Assembly (NCBI RefSeq): GCF_014203235.1
Contig: NZ_JACHIN010000015.1
Span: 39,831-98,000 of the forward strand
Direction of reading: 5' to 3'
DNA length: 58,170 nt
DNA from: Nonomuraea endophytica
Lineage (GTDB): Bacteria; Actinomycetota; Actinomycetes; Streptosporangiales; Streptosporangiaceae
Shown: positions 41,933-50,750 of the stretch, piece by piece
Layout: each line of letters begins with the position of its first letter
Numbering within the stretch: position 1 is the first letter of the stretch
The notes under the pieces: generated by a model
The model's database searches: none
What the model was told of the DNA's origin: nothing
Seen by the model: only the letters and a program-made list of their open reading frames with translations
Made by a program: the position numbers and the translations under genes

Positions 41933-43606
41933 ATGAGCACCCCTGCCAGCCGGCACCACAAGCGCCCGCGCGGAGAAGGCCAATGGGCCCTCGGTTACCG
42001 CGAACCGCTCAACAAGAACGAAGAGAACAAGAAGAACGACGACGGTCTCAACGTTCGCCAGCGGATCATCGACATCTACTCGAAGCTGGGCTTCGACTCC
42101 ATCGACCCGGCCGACCTGCGCGGACGCATGCGCTGGTACGGCCTCTACACCCAGCGCAAGCCCGGCATCGACGGCGGCAAGACCGCGATCCTGGAGCCCG
42201 AGGAGCTCGACGACCGCTACTTCATGCTCCGCATCCGGATCGACGGCGGACAGCTCGACCTGCGCCAGCTCCGGGTCATCGCGGACATCTCCAACGACTA
42301 CGGCCGGGGCACCGCCGACCTGACCGACCGCCAGAACGTGCAGCTGCACTGGGTGGAGATCGAGTCGGTGCCCGACATCTGGCGGCGGCTGGAGGAGGTC
42401 GGCCTGTCGACCACCGAGGCCTGCGGCGACACCCCACGGGTGATCCTCGGCTGTCCGCTGGCCGGGATCGACGCCGAGGAGCTGCTCGACTCGACCGGGG
42501 AGATCCACGAGGTCCACGACGAGTACATCGGCGACCCGGCGTACTCCAACCTGCCGCGCAAGTTCAAGTCCGCGATCAGCGGCTGCCCGGCCCACTGCAC
42601 GGTGCACGAGATCAACGACGTGGCGTTCGTGGCGGTGCAGCTGCCGACCGGCGAGAAGGGCTACGACCTGTGGGCGGGCGGCGGCCTGTCCACGAACCCG
42701 ATGTTCGGCAAGCGCATCGGCGTCTTCGTCCGGCCCGACCAGGTCGCGGATGTCTACGGCGGCGTTATCGGGATATTTCGTGATTACGGGTACCGCCGGC
42801 TCCGGCACCGCGCCCGGATCAAGTTCCTCGTCAACGACTGGGGACCGGAGAAGTTCCGCGAGGTCCTGGAGACCGAGTACCTCAAGGAGCCGCTGCCCGA
42901 CGGCCCCGCCCCCGAGGCGCCGCGCGGCAACCGCCGCGACCACGTCGGCGTGTACCCGCAGAAGGACGGCAACTTCTACGTCGGCTTCGCGCCCAAGGTC
43001 GGCCGCCTCGACGGCGACAAGCTCCACGCGATCGCCGACATCGCCGAGCGCCACGGCTCCGGCCGGGTCCGCACCACGGTCGAGCAGAAGATGGTCATCC
43101 TCGACATCACGCCCGACCGGGTCGACAGCATCGTGGCCGAGCTGGAGGCCAACGACCTGCAGGTCCGCCCCTCCACGTTCCGCCGCCAGACCATGGCCTG
43201 CACCGGCATCGAGTACTGCAAGCTGGCCATCGTCGAGACCAAGGCGGTCGCCTCGAACCTGATCGACGAGCTGGAGCGGCGCCTGCCCGACTTCAGCGAC
43301 GCGCTGACGATCAACGTCAACGGCTGCCCCAACTCCTGCGCCCGCATCCAGGTCGCCGACATCGGCCTGAAGGGCCAGCTCGTCGTCAACGACAAGGGCG
43401 AGCAGGTCGAGGGCTTCCAGATCCACCTGGGCGGCTCGCTCGGCGTCAACCCGGGCTTCGGCCGTAAGGTGCGCGGGCTCAAGACCACCTCCGACGGCCT
43501 GCCCGACTACGTCGAGCGGGTGGTCACCCACTTCGAGGACCAGAAGAAGGAAGGCGAGAGCTTCGCCGACTGGGTGCAGCGCGCCGACGAGGCGGACCTC
43601 AAATGA
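41933..43606 (+). CDS. Ferredoxin-type nitrite/sulfite reductase
   Basis: A 557-residue siroheme/4Fe-4S reductase. Cluster and siroheme cysteines are in CTGIEYC (C423, C429) and NGCPNSC (C465, C469). The RWYGLYTQR segment with Tyr69 and Cys164 (TEACGDTPR) correspond in place to the Tyr-Cys pair described in the M. tuberculosis enzyme. The CysH partner and the leader peptide make sulfite (to sulfide) the likely substrate rather than nitrite. ATG 41933 after TGAAGGACGCGCA. Confidence 0.96.
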   Translation: MSTPASRHHKRPRGEGQWALGYREPLNKNEENKKNDDGLNVRQRIIDIYSKLGFDSIDPADLRGRMRWYGLYTQRKPGIDGGKTAILEPEELDDRYFMLRIRIDGGQLDLRQLRVIADISNDYGRGTADLTDRQNVQLHWVEIESVPDIWRRLEEVGLSTTEACGDTPRVILGCPLAGIDAEELLDSTGEIHEVHDEYIGDPAYSNLPRKFKSAISGCPAHCTVHEINDVAFVAVQLPTGEKGYDLWAGGGLSTNPMFGKRIGVFVRPDQVADVYGGVIGIFRDYGYRRLRHRARIKFLVNDWGPEKFREVLETEYLKEPLPDGPAPEAPRGNRRDHVGVYPQKDGNFYVGFAPKVGRLDGDKLHAIADIAERHGSGRVRTTVEQKMVILDITPDRVDSIVAELEANDLQVRPSTFRRQTMACTGIEYCKLAIVETKAVASNLIDELERRLPDFSDALTINVNGCPNSCARIQVADIGLKGQLVVNDKGEQVEGFQIHLGGSLGVNPGFGRKVRGLKTTSDGLPDYVERVVTHFEDQKKEGESFADWVQRADEADLK

Positions 43607-43749
43607 GCGGCGCCCGCGCGGTTCCTTTCCACTGCCCGTACTGCGGCGATGAGGATCTGGAGCCCTACGAGGGCGACGGCGGCTGGTACTGCCGCGCCTG
43701 CGCTCGCGCCTTCAAGCTGAAATTCCTGGGAATCGGGGTAAAGATATGA
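43603..43749 (+). CDS. Small zinc-ribbon protein between sulfite reductase and cysH
   Basis: A 48-residue protein, ATG 43603 (ATGA overlap with the reductase stop) to TGA 43749 (ATGA overlap with cysH). It has CPYC at 11-14 and CRAC at 30-33, a compact zinc ribbon. A similar small ORF lies in this place in Streptomyces sulfur operons. Tight coupling on both sides says it works with the pathway, perhaps as an electron or assembly partner; its role is not known. Confidence 0.85.
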   Translation: MSGARAVPFHCPYCGDEDLEPYEGDGGWYCRACARAFKLKFLGIGVKI

Positions 43750-44474
43750 CGCTGGTCGAGATCGAGACCGGTTTAAGAGCACAACGCGGCACACTCGACC
43801 TGCAGAACATCGTCGAGTCAGCCGCCATCTTCCTGGAGGGCGCGCCCGCCCGCGAGATCATCCGCTGGGCCGCCGCCACCTTCGGCGACCGGCTCACGCT
43901 GACCTCCTCGATGAGCGACGCGCTGCTGATCGACCTGGTCAGCCGGGTCAAGCCGGGCATCGACGTGCTGTTCATCGACACCGGCTACCACTTCGCCGAG
44001 ACGATCGGGACCCGCGACGCCGTCCAGCAGGTCTACGACGTCAACGTGATCAACGTGCAGCCGTCGCGGACGGTCCAGGAGCAGGAGCGCGACCTCGGGC
44101 CCCGGCTGTTCGGCCGCAACCCGGACCTGTGCTGCTACGTGCGCAAGGTCGAGCCGCTGAACCGGGCGCTGGAGCCGTACCTGGCCTGGATCTCCGGCAT
44201 CCGCCGCGACGAGTCGTCCACCCGCGCGGCCACCAAGGTCGTGGAGTGGGACGCCAGGCGGCAGATGGTCAAGGTCAACCCCATCGCCTCCTGGACCCAG
44301 GAGGACGTGGACAACTACATGGCCGACAACGGCGTGCTGATCAACCCGCTGCACTATGACAACTACCCGTCCATCGGCTGCGCGCCGTGCACGCGCCAGG
44401 TGGCCGATGGCGAGGATCCGCGCAGCGGCCGGTGGTCGGGCCTGGGGAAGACCGAATGCGGCATTCACCTCTGA
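43746..44474 (+). CDS. cysH: Adenylylsulfate (APS) reductase
   Basis: A 242-residue CysH. The SSMSDALLIDL P-loop-like region (about 54-64), FIDTGYHF (about 76-83), and the catalytic tail KTECGIHL with Cys238 are clear. Cysteines C129-C130 and C212-C215 form the 4Fe-4S set that marks APS rather than PAPS reductases. It supplies sulfite to the reductase upstream. Confidence 0.95.
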   Translation: MTLVEIETGLRAQRGTLDLQNIVESAAIFLEGAPAREIIRWAAATFGDRLTLTSSMSDALLIDLVSRVKPGIDVLFIDTGYHFAETIGTRDAVQQVYDVNVINVQPSRTVQEQERDLGPRLFGRNPDLCCYVRKVEPLNRALEPYLAWISGIRRDESSTRAATKVVEWDARRQMVKVNPIASWTQEDVDNYMADNGVLINPLHYDNYPSIGCAPCTRQVADGEDPRSGRWSGLGKTECGIHL

Positions 44475-44486
44475 CCACCGAAATTT

Positions 44487-44513
44487 CGCCCGACGGGCGG
44501 CATCCGTCGGGCG
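44487..44513 (+). terminator. Hairpin after cysH
   Basis: CGCCCGACGG (44487-44496) pairs perfectly with CCGTCGGGCG (44504-44513) with a 7-base loop. There is no T-run, so it may be a weak terminator or mRNA stabiliser. Its presence argues that the chelatase starts downstream of it. Confidence 0.55.
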
Positions 44514-44545
44514 AGGGACCCCGTTCTGGCAGGGGCGAGGTCCCG

Positions 44546-45346
44546 GTGACGAGGGTGGGCGGGCTCGCAGGGACCCGCCCACCACTCGCCACCCCATCGC
44601 TGCCGGACAGCGTGCCGCTGGTCGCCGTGGCGCACGGCTCGCGCGACCCGCGCGCGGCCGCGACCGTGGAAGCCCTCCTCGACCAGGTACGGCTGGCCCG
44701 CCCCGGCCTCCCGGTGCGCACCGCCTATCTGGACCACGCGGCCCCCACGCTCGGCCAGGCGCTGCACGGCCTGCGCGAGGCCGCGGTGCTCCCGCTGCTG
44801 CTGACCGAGGCCTACCACAGCCGCGTCGACCTGCCGGCCGCCCTCAGCGAGGCGCGCGCCCGCGACCCCCGGCTGCGCGTCCACTACGGCACGACGCTCG
44901 GCCCGCACCCGCTCCTGCTCGCGGCGCTGGAGCGCCGCCTGTCGGAGTCGGGGGTACGGCCCGGCGACCCGGACACCGCCGTCGTCCTGGTCTCTGCGGG
45001 CTCCAGCGACGCCAGGGCCAACGCGGTCATCGCCGACCTGGCGCGCCTGTGGTCCGACGGCGGCCAGGGCCGGCGGGCCGGCTGGTGGCGGGTCGTGCCC
45101 GCCTACGCCTCCGCCGCCGGTCCCACGCCCGCCGAGGCGGTGGCCGCGCTGCGCAGGGCCGGGGCGCCGCGGGTGGCTGTGGCTCCGTACCTGCTGGCGC
45201 CGGGGTTCTTCGCCGACAAGGTGCGGCGGGAGTCGGGGGCCGACGTGGTCGCCGACGTCCTGGGCCCGGCTCCCGAGCTGGTCGACGTGGTCCTGGAGCG
45301 CTACTCCGAGGCGTTCGCCGCGGTGGCGGCCGCGCCGGTCGCCTGA
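44546..45346 (+). CDS. Sirohydrochlorin chelatase
   Basis: A 266-residue CbiX/SirB-like chelatase in two halves: VAVAHGSRDPRAAATVEALL with the metal His near 29, and a second half with VVLVSAGSSDARANAVIADL. It inserts iron into sirohydrochlorin to make the siroheme the sulfite reductase needs. GTG 44546 is chosen (GGGGCGAGG before it); ATG 44456, overlapping cysH, is an alternative that would put the hairpin in coding sequence. Confidence 0.9.
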   Translation: MTRVGGLAGTRPPLATPSLPDSVPLVAVAHGSRDPRAAATVEALLDQVRLARPGLPVRTAYLDHAAPTLGQALHGLREAAVLPLLLTEAYHSRVDLPAALSEARARDPRLRVHYGTTLGPHPLLLAALERRLSESGVRPGDPDTAVVLVSAGSSDARANAVIADLARLWSDGGQGRRAGWWRVVPAYASAAGPTPAEAVAALRRAGAPRVAVAPYLLAPGFFADKVRRESGADVVADVLGPAPELVDVVLERYSEAFAAVAAAPVA

Positions 45347-45350
45347 CGCC

Positions 45351-46076
45351 TCACGGGCCCGTCCGATCCGGTCCGAGCACGGGCTCGGGGCACTTCCAGG
45401 AGAGCACCTCGCGCCCACTGCCGGGGTCGACGATGACCAGCCGCTGACTGCACGCGCCGGCCGGCTCCCGCTCCATGACCTGCAGCGTCCAGGTCACCTC
45501 GAACGAGCTGGCCCAGGCGGCCATCTCGTCGGCCTCGGCGGCGCTGAGCCTGCCGCCGGGCACCGCCGACTTCGGCACCAGGAGGGCGGTGACCGTGTTC
45601 CGGCCGACCTTGGACCGCAGGTCGGACCGCATCCACATGGGCGCGCCCGCCGCCGTCTGCCCGCAGGGCTCGTTCGCCACCCGCAGGCCGTTCAGCCACA
45701 CCAGCAGGTAGGTGTCGGGCCGGCAACTCACGAGCAGGGCCATCGGGTTCGGCTCGCCGCTCTTGAACGTGATCGTCTGCGGCTTGCCGCCCTCGGCGAA
45801 CTCCCTGACCACGACCGGGTGTTTCAGCGTGTAGCCGCTGGGGGCCTGCTGGGCCATGACGCCTTCCCACACCTCCTCGCGGGCGGGCGTGGCCCTACCG
45901 GAGGAAAGGGCGGCGACGGCCACGACGACCGCGGCCACGGCCGTGACCGCCTGCAGGCGGCGGGTGCGGATGCGGCGGACCCTGCGGTCGACGTCCGCGA
46001 CGGACACGCCCCGGTGGCGCCCGTCGAGGCTGTCGGACTCCAGCAGTTCGCGCAGATCCCGCTCGGTGAGGGTCAT
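45351..46076 (-). CDS. Membrane-anchored protein, probable anti-sigma partner
   Basis: A 241-residue protein. N-terminal cytoplasmic segment (TERDLRELLESDS, about 3-15), Arg-rich stretch (RRVRRIRTRRLQ), one helix AVTAVAAVVVAVAAL near 43-57, then an external domain of about 180 residues with four cysteines. Position 4 bp downstream of a SigE-family sigma gene suggests a role in controlling it. No zinc motif is seen. Confidence 0.82.
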   Translation of the reverse strand: MTLTERDLRELLESDSLDGRHRGVSVADVDRRVRRIRTRRLQAVTAVAAVVVAVAALSSGRATPAREEVWEGVMAQQAPSGYTLKHPVVVREFAEGGKPQTITFKSGEPNPMALLVSCRPDTYLLVWLNGLRVANEPCGQTAAGAPMWMRSDLRSKVGRNTVTALLVPKSAVPGGRLSAAEADEMAAWASSFEVTWTLQVMEREPAGACSQRLVIVDPGSGREVLSWKCPEPVLGPDRTGP

Positions 46077-46080
46077 TGGG

Positions 46081-46581
46081 TCAGCTCCCCGTGTTGACCG
46101 CGGACTTGGCCGCGGGGTCGAGCCGCAGCTTGGCCAGCGCGCGGCTGGCCTGACTGCGTACGGTGGCCACCGAGCAGCCGAGGATCTCCCCGATGGCCGC
46201 GTCCGGCAGATCCTCGAAGTAGCGCAGCACGATCACCGCGCGCTGCCGGGCGGGCAGGGCCGTCAGGGCGGTTCTGAGCGCGTCCCTGGTGCTGAGCCGG
46301 GCCTCGGGGTCGGACGGTTGCGGCGTGTCGGGCAGTTCGCCGGTCGGCACCTCGCCGCGCCAGCGCCGCCGCCCCCACGAGGCGTGGGTGTTGGTGAGGA
46401 TGCGGTAGACGTACGGGTCGGGGTTGGCGCCGACCCGCCGCCACGCGGTCCACGCCTTGGCCAGCGCGGTCTGCACCAGGTCCTCGGCGGTCGCCCAGTC
46501 GCGGCACAGCAGGTACGCGGTCCTCAGCAGGCGCGGCGCGCGCTCGCCGACGTAGCGCTCGAAGTCTGCGCGATCCCGCAT
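46081..46581 (-). CDS. SigE-family ECF sigma factor
   Basis: A 166-residue ECF sigma factor of the SigE/SigM type: region 2 FERYVGERAPRLLRTAYLL to WATAEDLVQTALAKAWTAW, region 4 LPARQRAVIVLRYFEDL to LGCSVATVRSQASRALAKL. ATG 46581 is preferred to GTG 46596. It is coupled with the downstream membrane protein (4-bp gap). Confidence 0.94.
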   Translation of the reverse strand: MRDRADFERYVGERAPRLLRTAYLLCRDWATAEDLVQTALAKAWTAWRRVGANPDPYVYRILTNTHASWGRRRWRGEVPTGELPDTPQPSDPEARLSTRDALRTALTALPARQRAVIVLRYFEDLPDAAIGEILGCSVATVRSQASRALAKLRLDPAAKSAVNTGS

Positions 46582-46678
46582 TCCGGTGGTCCTCACTGCG
46601 CGGTGGATGTCACCGATCAGTACGCGCGAGCCATCGCCGGACGTTGCACGCGCCCGGTGGAATCGTCTCCAGGGGTGG

Positions 46679-47338
46679 TCAGTCGCCGAGGCGGCGGGGG
46701 TCTCCGGAGAGCTGGCCGGGGGTCAGGCCGAGGTGTTCGCGCCAGGCTGCCCATCCGCGCTTGATCGGCTTGGCGCGGGCGTCGCCGTACACCTTGATGT
46801 CGCCCATCACCGCGTAGCCGTGCACGCGCACGACGGGCACCTTCATGCCGGGGGCGGCCTCGAGCACGTCGACCTTCTTGTCGCCCATGAAGGCGAAGCC
46901 GTCGATGTCCACTTCCACGCCGTCGGGCACGATGATCTTGACGTCGCCCATGACGGCGACGGCGGTGATGTCGATGACGTCCGTGCGGACCTCGGCCTCG
47001 CGCAGGTCCATCACCACGTCGCCCATGACCGCCACCGCGCCGAGCTCCTGGTCGACCCGCCACTTGCCGCGCCGCTTGGTGTCGCCCATGAACGCCATGA
47101 ACCAGCGCTTCTTACGCTCGGGCGCGGGCACGGGCGCCACCATGGGCGTGAAGCCGGCCGCGGGCAGGTCCTGGGTGAGAAGAGCCAGCTCGGCATGGGT
47201 GGTCGCCGTGTAGGCGGCCTCGGTGCGGTCGGTCAGCTCCACGAGGGTCAGCCTGCCGTCGACTGAGGCGACGCGTAGTTGCTCCACGACGGCCTCGCGC
47301 TCGGCGTCGGAGGCACGCAGTTCCCCAGAGTCTGTCAT
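46679..47338 (-). CDS. DUF1707 protein with four MGD repeats
   Basis: A 219-residue protein. DUF1707 domain at 4-58 (LRASDAEREAVVEQLRVAS, DGRLTLVELTDRTEAAYTA), a short linker, then a beta-helix-like region with four related strands ending in MGD: GAVAVMGDVVMDL, VAVMGDVKIIV, GFAFMGDKKVDV and GYAVMGDIKVYG (about 99-190). The C-terminal half resembles LiaF-type cell-wall stress sensors. ATG 47338. It is divergent from the ankyrin protein gene. Confidence 0.92.
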   Translation of the reverse strand: MTDSGELRASDAEREAVVEQLRVASVDGRLTLVELTDRTEAAYTATTHAELALLTQDLPAAGFTPMVAPVPAPERKKRWFMAFMGDTKRRGKWRVDQELGAVAVMGDVVMDLREAEVRTDVIDITAVAVMGDVKIIVPDGVEVDIDGFAFMGDKKVDVLEAAPGMKVPVVRVHGYAVMGDIKVYGDARAKPIKRGWAAWREHLGLTPGQLSGDPRRLGD

Positions 47339-47463
47339 AGTCGCAACATATCGCGTCTTGTGGGTGTCGCGGTCCTCCAGAAGGAGGATTCCTCATCCAT
47401 CGAACCGTGCACCCGCCGGGACGTTCGTCGGCGTTGGGGCAGTGAGGCGTTAGGGTCGCTGTC

Positions 47464-48807
47464 ATGCGTGAGGAAGAGCTGTACCAGGCGGCGTTGAAGG
47501 GCGACCTGGAGACGGCGGGCACGTTGCTCGCCGCCGGGGCGGACGCCAACGAGGCCGGTGAGGAAGGGCTGCCGCTCTGCGCGGCCGCGGCCTGGGACCG
47601 GGTGTCCGTGATCGGGGCCCTCCTGGCCGCCGGGGCCGATGTCAACGCCAAGGAGAGCGGCGGCTGGCACGCCCTGCTGTGGGCCGCCGCCAACGGCAAC
47701 GCCGACGCCGCCCGCGCGCTCATCGAGGCCGGAGCCCAGGTCGACGAGCCGAACGAGGACGGCGACACCCCGCTCAGCCTGGCCTCCAGGCGGGGCGCGC
47801 TCGGGGTCGTGCGGGAGCTGCTGGCGGCCGGGGCCGACGCGGAGAAGTACGACGGCGACGGCGACAGCCCCCACGACATCGCGATCGACTGGGTCGGCGT
47901 CCACCTGGAGACCGCGCTGCTCGACCAGATCGGGCAGGACGACTGGGAGTACGTCGTGGGCAGGCAGTTCGCCAAGGACGGCACCGAGCTGGTGACCGTG
48001 GCCGGCCGTTCGGCCGACGGCGAGGAGAGCGAGCAGGTGCAGGCCCAGCGCGGGCACGCCGCCGTCGCCACGCTCCTGGAGGACGCCGCCGGGATCTACA
48101 CGCCCATCCCCCAGCTCGTCGCCAGGGCGCTGGCCCACCGCGACGTCGACGAGGACGCCGAGACCTGGTGGGTCGTCGCCGACTCGCTGGGCAAGCGGGC
48201 CGACGAGGAGACGTACGAGGCGCTGGCGCGGTTGTGCGTGAGCGAGGACGCGCGCGAGCGGGAGTTCGGCGTCGACGCGATCGCGCAGTACGGCGTCACC
48301 GAGGACGGCGAGAAGCCCTACCTGGAGCGCACGCTGCCGCTGCTGCAGAAGATGGCCACCACCGAGGGGAACCCGCAGGTGCTGCGCTCGGTGCTGGCCG
48401 CGCTCGGGCACCAGGGCGACCCGCGGGCGCTGCCGCAGGTGCTCGACGTGCTCGGCCGCCCCGACCACCAGCGCACGATGACCGACGCGATCGCGCTGGC
48501 CGACGTGCTGCCGCCCGGCCACGCCGAGGGGCTGGCGCTGCTGGTCTCGATGACGCGCGACGACGACTCCGAGGTGCGCGACTGGGCGACCGCCGGGCTG
48601 TCCTCGCTCGACGCCGACACCCCGGAGATCAGGGACGTGCTGGCCGAGCGGCTGGACGACACCGACCTGCGCACCGTGGCCGAGGCCACCCGGGGGCTGG
48701 CCGAGCGGGGTGACGCGCGGGCCGAGGCCGGGGTGAAGCGGGTGCTGGCCGAGAGCGACGACTCCTACGAACGCGAGATGGTCACCGAGGCGGCCGCCAA
48801 GCTCTAG
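47464..48807 (+). CDS. Ankyrin and HEAT-repeat protein
   Basis: A 447-residue protein. Four ankyrin repeats at about 1-145 (AGTLLAAGADANEAGEEGLPL, GALLAAGADVNA, ARALIEAGAQVDEPNEDGDTPL and RELLAAGADAEKYDGDGDSP, each within a 33-residue unit) are followed by about 300 residues of Ala/Leu/Asp-rich helical repeats like HEAT repeats (for example PQVLRSVLAALGHQGDPRAL). It is very acidic and has no enzyme domain. Function unknown; a protein scaffold is likely. Confidence 0.92.
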   Translation: MREEELYQAALKGDLETAGTLLAAGADANEAGEEGLPLCAAAAWDRVSVIGALLAAGADVNAKESGGWHALLWAAANGNADAARALIEAGAQVDEPNEDGDTPLSLASRRGALGVVRELLAAGADAEKYDGDGDSPHDIAIDWVGVHLETALLDQIGQDDWEYVVGRQFAKDGTELVTVAGRSADGEESEQVQAQRGHAAVATLLEDAAGIYTPIPQLVARALAHRDVDEDAETWWVVADSLGKRADEETYEALARLCVSEDAREREFGVDAIAQYGVTEDGEKPYLERTLPLLQKMATTEGNPQVLRSVLAALGHQGDPRALPQVLDVLGRPDHQRTMTDAIALADVLPPGHAEGLALLVSMTRDDDSEVRDWATAGLSSLDADTPEIRDVLAERLDDTDLRTVAEATRGLAERGDARAEAGVKRVLAESDDSYEREMVTEAAAKL

Positions 48808-48819
48808 GCATGTGGGCCG

Positions 48820-49713
48820 TCAGGGGCCGGACAGGGCCGGGGCGGTGCGCAGGATGTCGGCGGCCAGGGCGTGGTCGCCCGTGATCTCGGCGGGGTACGA
48901 CTCCGGCTCGGCGCGCCCGCCCAGCAGGAAGCAGAAGTCGATCACGTCGGTGGTGATCGAGACGTCCGGGGTGCCGGGCGCGGTGTCGTGGACGCCGAGC
49001 GGCATGGTCCACTCCCCGCCGCCGGGGCCGGTCAAGATCAGGTGCAGGGTACGGCCGGCGCCGTCCACCCCGGACAACATCATCGTCCACGGCAGCAGGC
49101 GGGCGCACAGGTCGGCGGTCGGCCGGATGTGGGCGGGGACGGGGTGCGGCAGCCGTACCCCTGCGACGGAGGCGGCGTCGTCGGTGTGGATCCACGTCTC
49201 CAGGCCGCGGGCCAGGACGTGGTCACTGACCGCGCCGGCCACGCCGTCGAGCGTCGCGGGCGTGTCGGGGGTCAGGCCGCCCAGGTGCCGGCAGAGCGCG
49301 TCCGCCTGTGCCCGCCAGTCGCGCCGGGTCTGCTCGGGGCTGCGCGCCCGCTCGTACTCCTGAACCTGGAGGGTGCGTCCCATCGCGTCGAGCGCGTCGA
49401 GCGCGGGGCCGAGCACGGGGGCGCCGACCGAGGCGGCCAGCAGCCCGTCCTTGGCGGCGAGGTGGGCGACGAGCTCCTGCAGCGTCCAGCCCTCGACGAT
49501 CTCGCGGGCCCAGTCGTCGTCCACCGCGGAGGCCAGCAGCGCGTCCATGGCGGCCACCCGTCCGGCGTACGGCTCCGCCCACGCGGCCGTGGGCGCGGCG
49601 GGCCGGCGGCGGGCCCGCGCCCCGGCCAGCAGCTGCGGCCGGAGCGACCGCTCGGGCACGGCCGCTTCCTCCATGAGGGCGTCCAGGTACAGACGCTCGA
49701 CGGGCTCCATCAC
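48820..49713 (-). CDS. Maleylpyruvate isomerase N-terminal-domain protein
   Basis: A 297-residue protein with a mycothiol-type DinB domain (GWTLQELVAHLAAKDGLLA near 76-94, VLARGLETWIHTDD near 165-178), and a C-terminal SCP2-like part. GTG 49713 overlaps the sigma stop (GTGA), so it is translated with the sigma factor. Such proteins often follow sigma genes in actinomycetes and may act as their anti-sigma factor or redox sensor, but here no zinc motif is seen. Confidence 0.88.
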   Translation of the reverse strand: MMEPVERLYLDALMEEAAVPERSLRPQLLAGARARRRPAAPTAAWAEPYAGRVAAMDALLASAVDDDWAREIVEGWTLQELVAHLAAKDGLLAASVGAPVLGPALDALDAMGRTLQVQEYERARSPEQTRRDWRAQADALCRHLGGLTPDTPATLDGVAGAVSDHVLARGLETWIHTDDAASVAGVRLPHPVPAHIRPTADLCARLLPWTMMLSGVDGAGRTLHLILTGPGGGEWTMPLGVHDTAPGTPDVSITTDVIDFCFLLGGRAEPESYPAEITGDHALAADILRTAPALSGP

Positions 49714-50318
49714 ACCTCTTCCTCTGCCAGCGCGTCGGCCAGGCGCCGCAGCGCCAGCCTGATGCGCGACTTGGCCGTGCCCTCGGGCACGCCCAGCTCC
49801 TCGCCTACTTGCCGATATGTACGGCCACCGAAGTACGCCAGTTCAATCGCCTCGCGTAAACCTTCGGGCAGCCGGGTGACCGCTTGGCGAACCCGCTTGG
49901 CCTCGTCGGCGGCGAGCACGGTCTCCTCCAGTCTCTCAGGCGGAGGCTCGAACAGCCTCGGCCCCAGGACGGAGACCCGGCGCCGCTCCTCGGCGCGAAC
50001 GTGGTCGACGGCGCGCCGGTGCGCGATCGTCGCCAGCCAGGCGCGCAGGGTGCCGCGGTCGGGGTCGTAGGCCAGGGGCCGTTCCCAGAAGATCAGGAAC
50101 ACCTCCTGGGTGATGTCCTCGGCGATCACACGGTCCCTGGTGACGCGGAGCGAGAGACCAAAGATCAGCGAGGAGAGGCGGTCATAGACCTCCCCGAGCG
50201 CGGACTCATCGCCGCCGACCACCCGTTGGTGCAACAGGCGGTCGTCGAACGGTGCCTCCACTGGCACCACACTCCCGTGATCCGGACCTAGGCGGCGGGT
50301 GCGCCGCGACCCGAGCAT
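49710..50318 (-). CDS. Sigma-70 family factor, SigK-like
   Basis: A 202-residue ECF sigma factor: region 2 VYDRLSSLIFGLSLRVT to IAEDITQEVFLIFWE, region 4 LPEGLREAIELAYFGG to LGVPEGTAKSRIRLALRRL. Closest in style to SigK/SigL-type factors. ATG 50318 is used but has no clear ribosome-binding site; GTG codons at about 50270 are alternatives. Coupled to the downstream DinB-like gene. Confidence 0.93.
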   Translation of the reverse strand: MLGSRRTRRLGPDHGSVVPVEAPFDDRLLHQRVVGGDESALGEVYDRLSSLIFGLSLRVTRDRVIAEDITQEVFLIFWERPLAYDPDRGTLRAWLATIAHRRAVDHVRAEERRRVSVLGPRLFEPPPERLEETVLAADEAKRVRQAVTRLPEGLREAIELAYFGGRTYRQVGEELGVPEGTAKSRIRLALRRLADALAEEEV

Positions 50319-50750
50319 GTCACTATTCGCCGGAAATGTTGAGCCGGATGACAAACGAGCGCCCCGATTTCCCCACCCTCCTTTGGGCGGGCTCGGGCGC
50401 CTGGGTTCCCTCCGTCCTGGACCCGGTTTCCGGAGTCCCACGCCCCAGGATCCACACCGCCCGAACCCCAGCACCCACCCGCTGGCCCGACCCCCGCCCG
50501 CCCTGGGACCATCCGGTCGCGGGGGTGGGCGGCGCTCGGTCCAGGCAGACGGGGGGACACGAGGCGTGGGTCCCGAGGGGTGGCCGGAGGCATGGGTGGG
50601 GGTGTGGTGGTTGAGGGTGTCCCGGGCAGGAGGTGGGGGTCCTGCCCGGGACCCGCGCGGGGAGGGGCGCCGCGCGGAGTTTCGGGAGGAGACGCGGTGG
50701 GGTGTGGTTGCCGAGATGTGGAGGCTGCGGAGGTGGGGCTGCGGGGTGGG
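50319..50750. other. Intergenic region without recognised gene
   Basis: A 432-bp gap between the SigK-like gene and the next hypothetical gene. Open frames through it are proline- or glycine-rich and look like composition artefacts. It must contain the promoter of the sigma gene near 50319-50400, but no match to a known box could be fixed. Confidence 0.6.

Noticed and set aside
44456..44545. ATG 44456 start for the chelatase
   Set aside because: It would overlap cysH and place a perfect hairpin in the N-terminus; the family normally begins near the later start. Not fully excluded.
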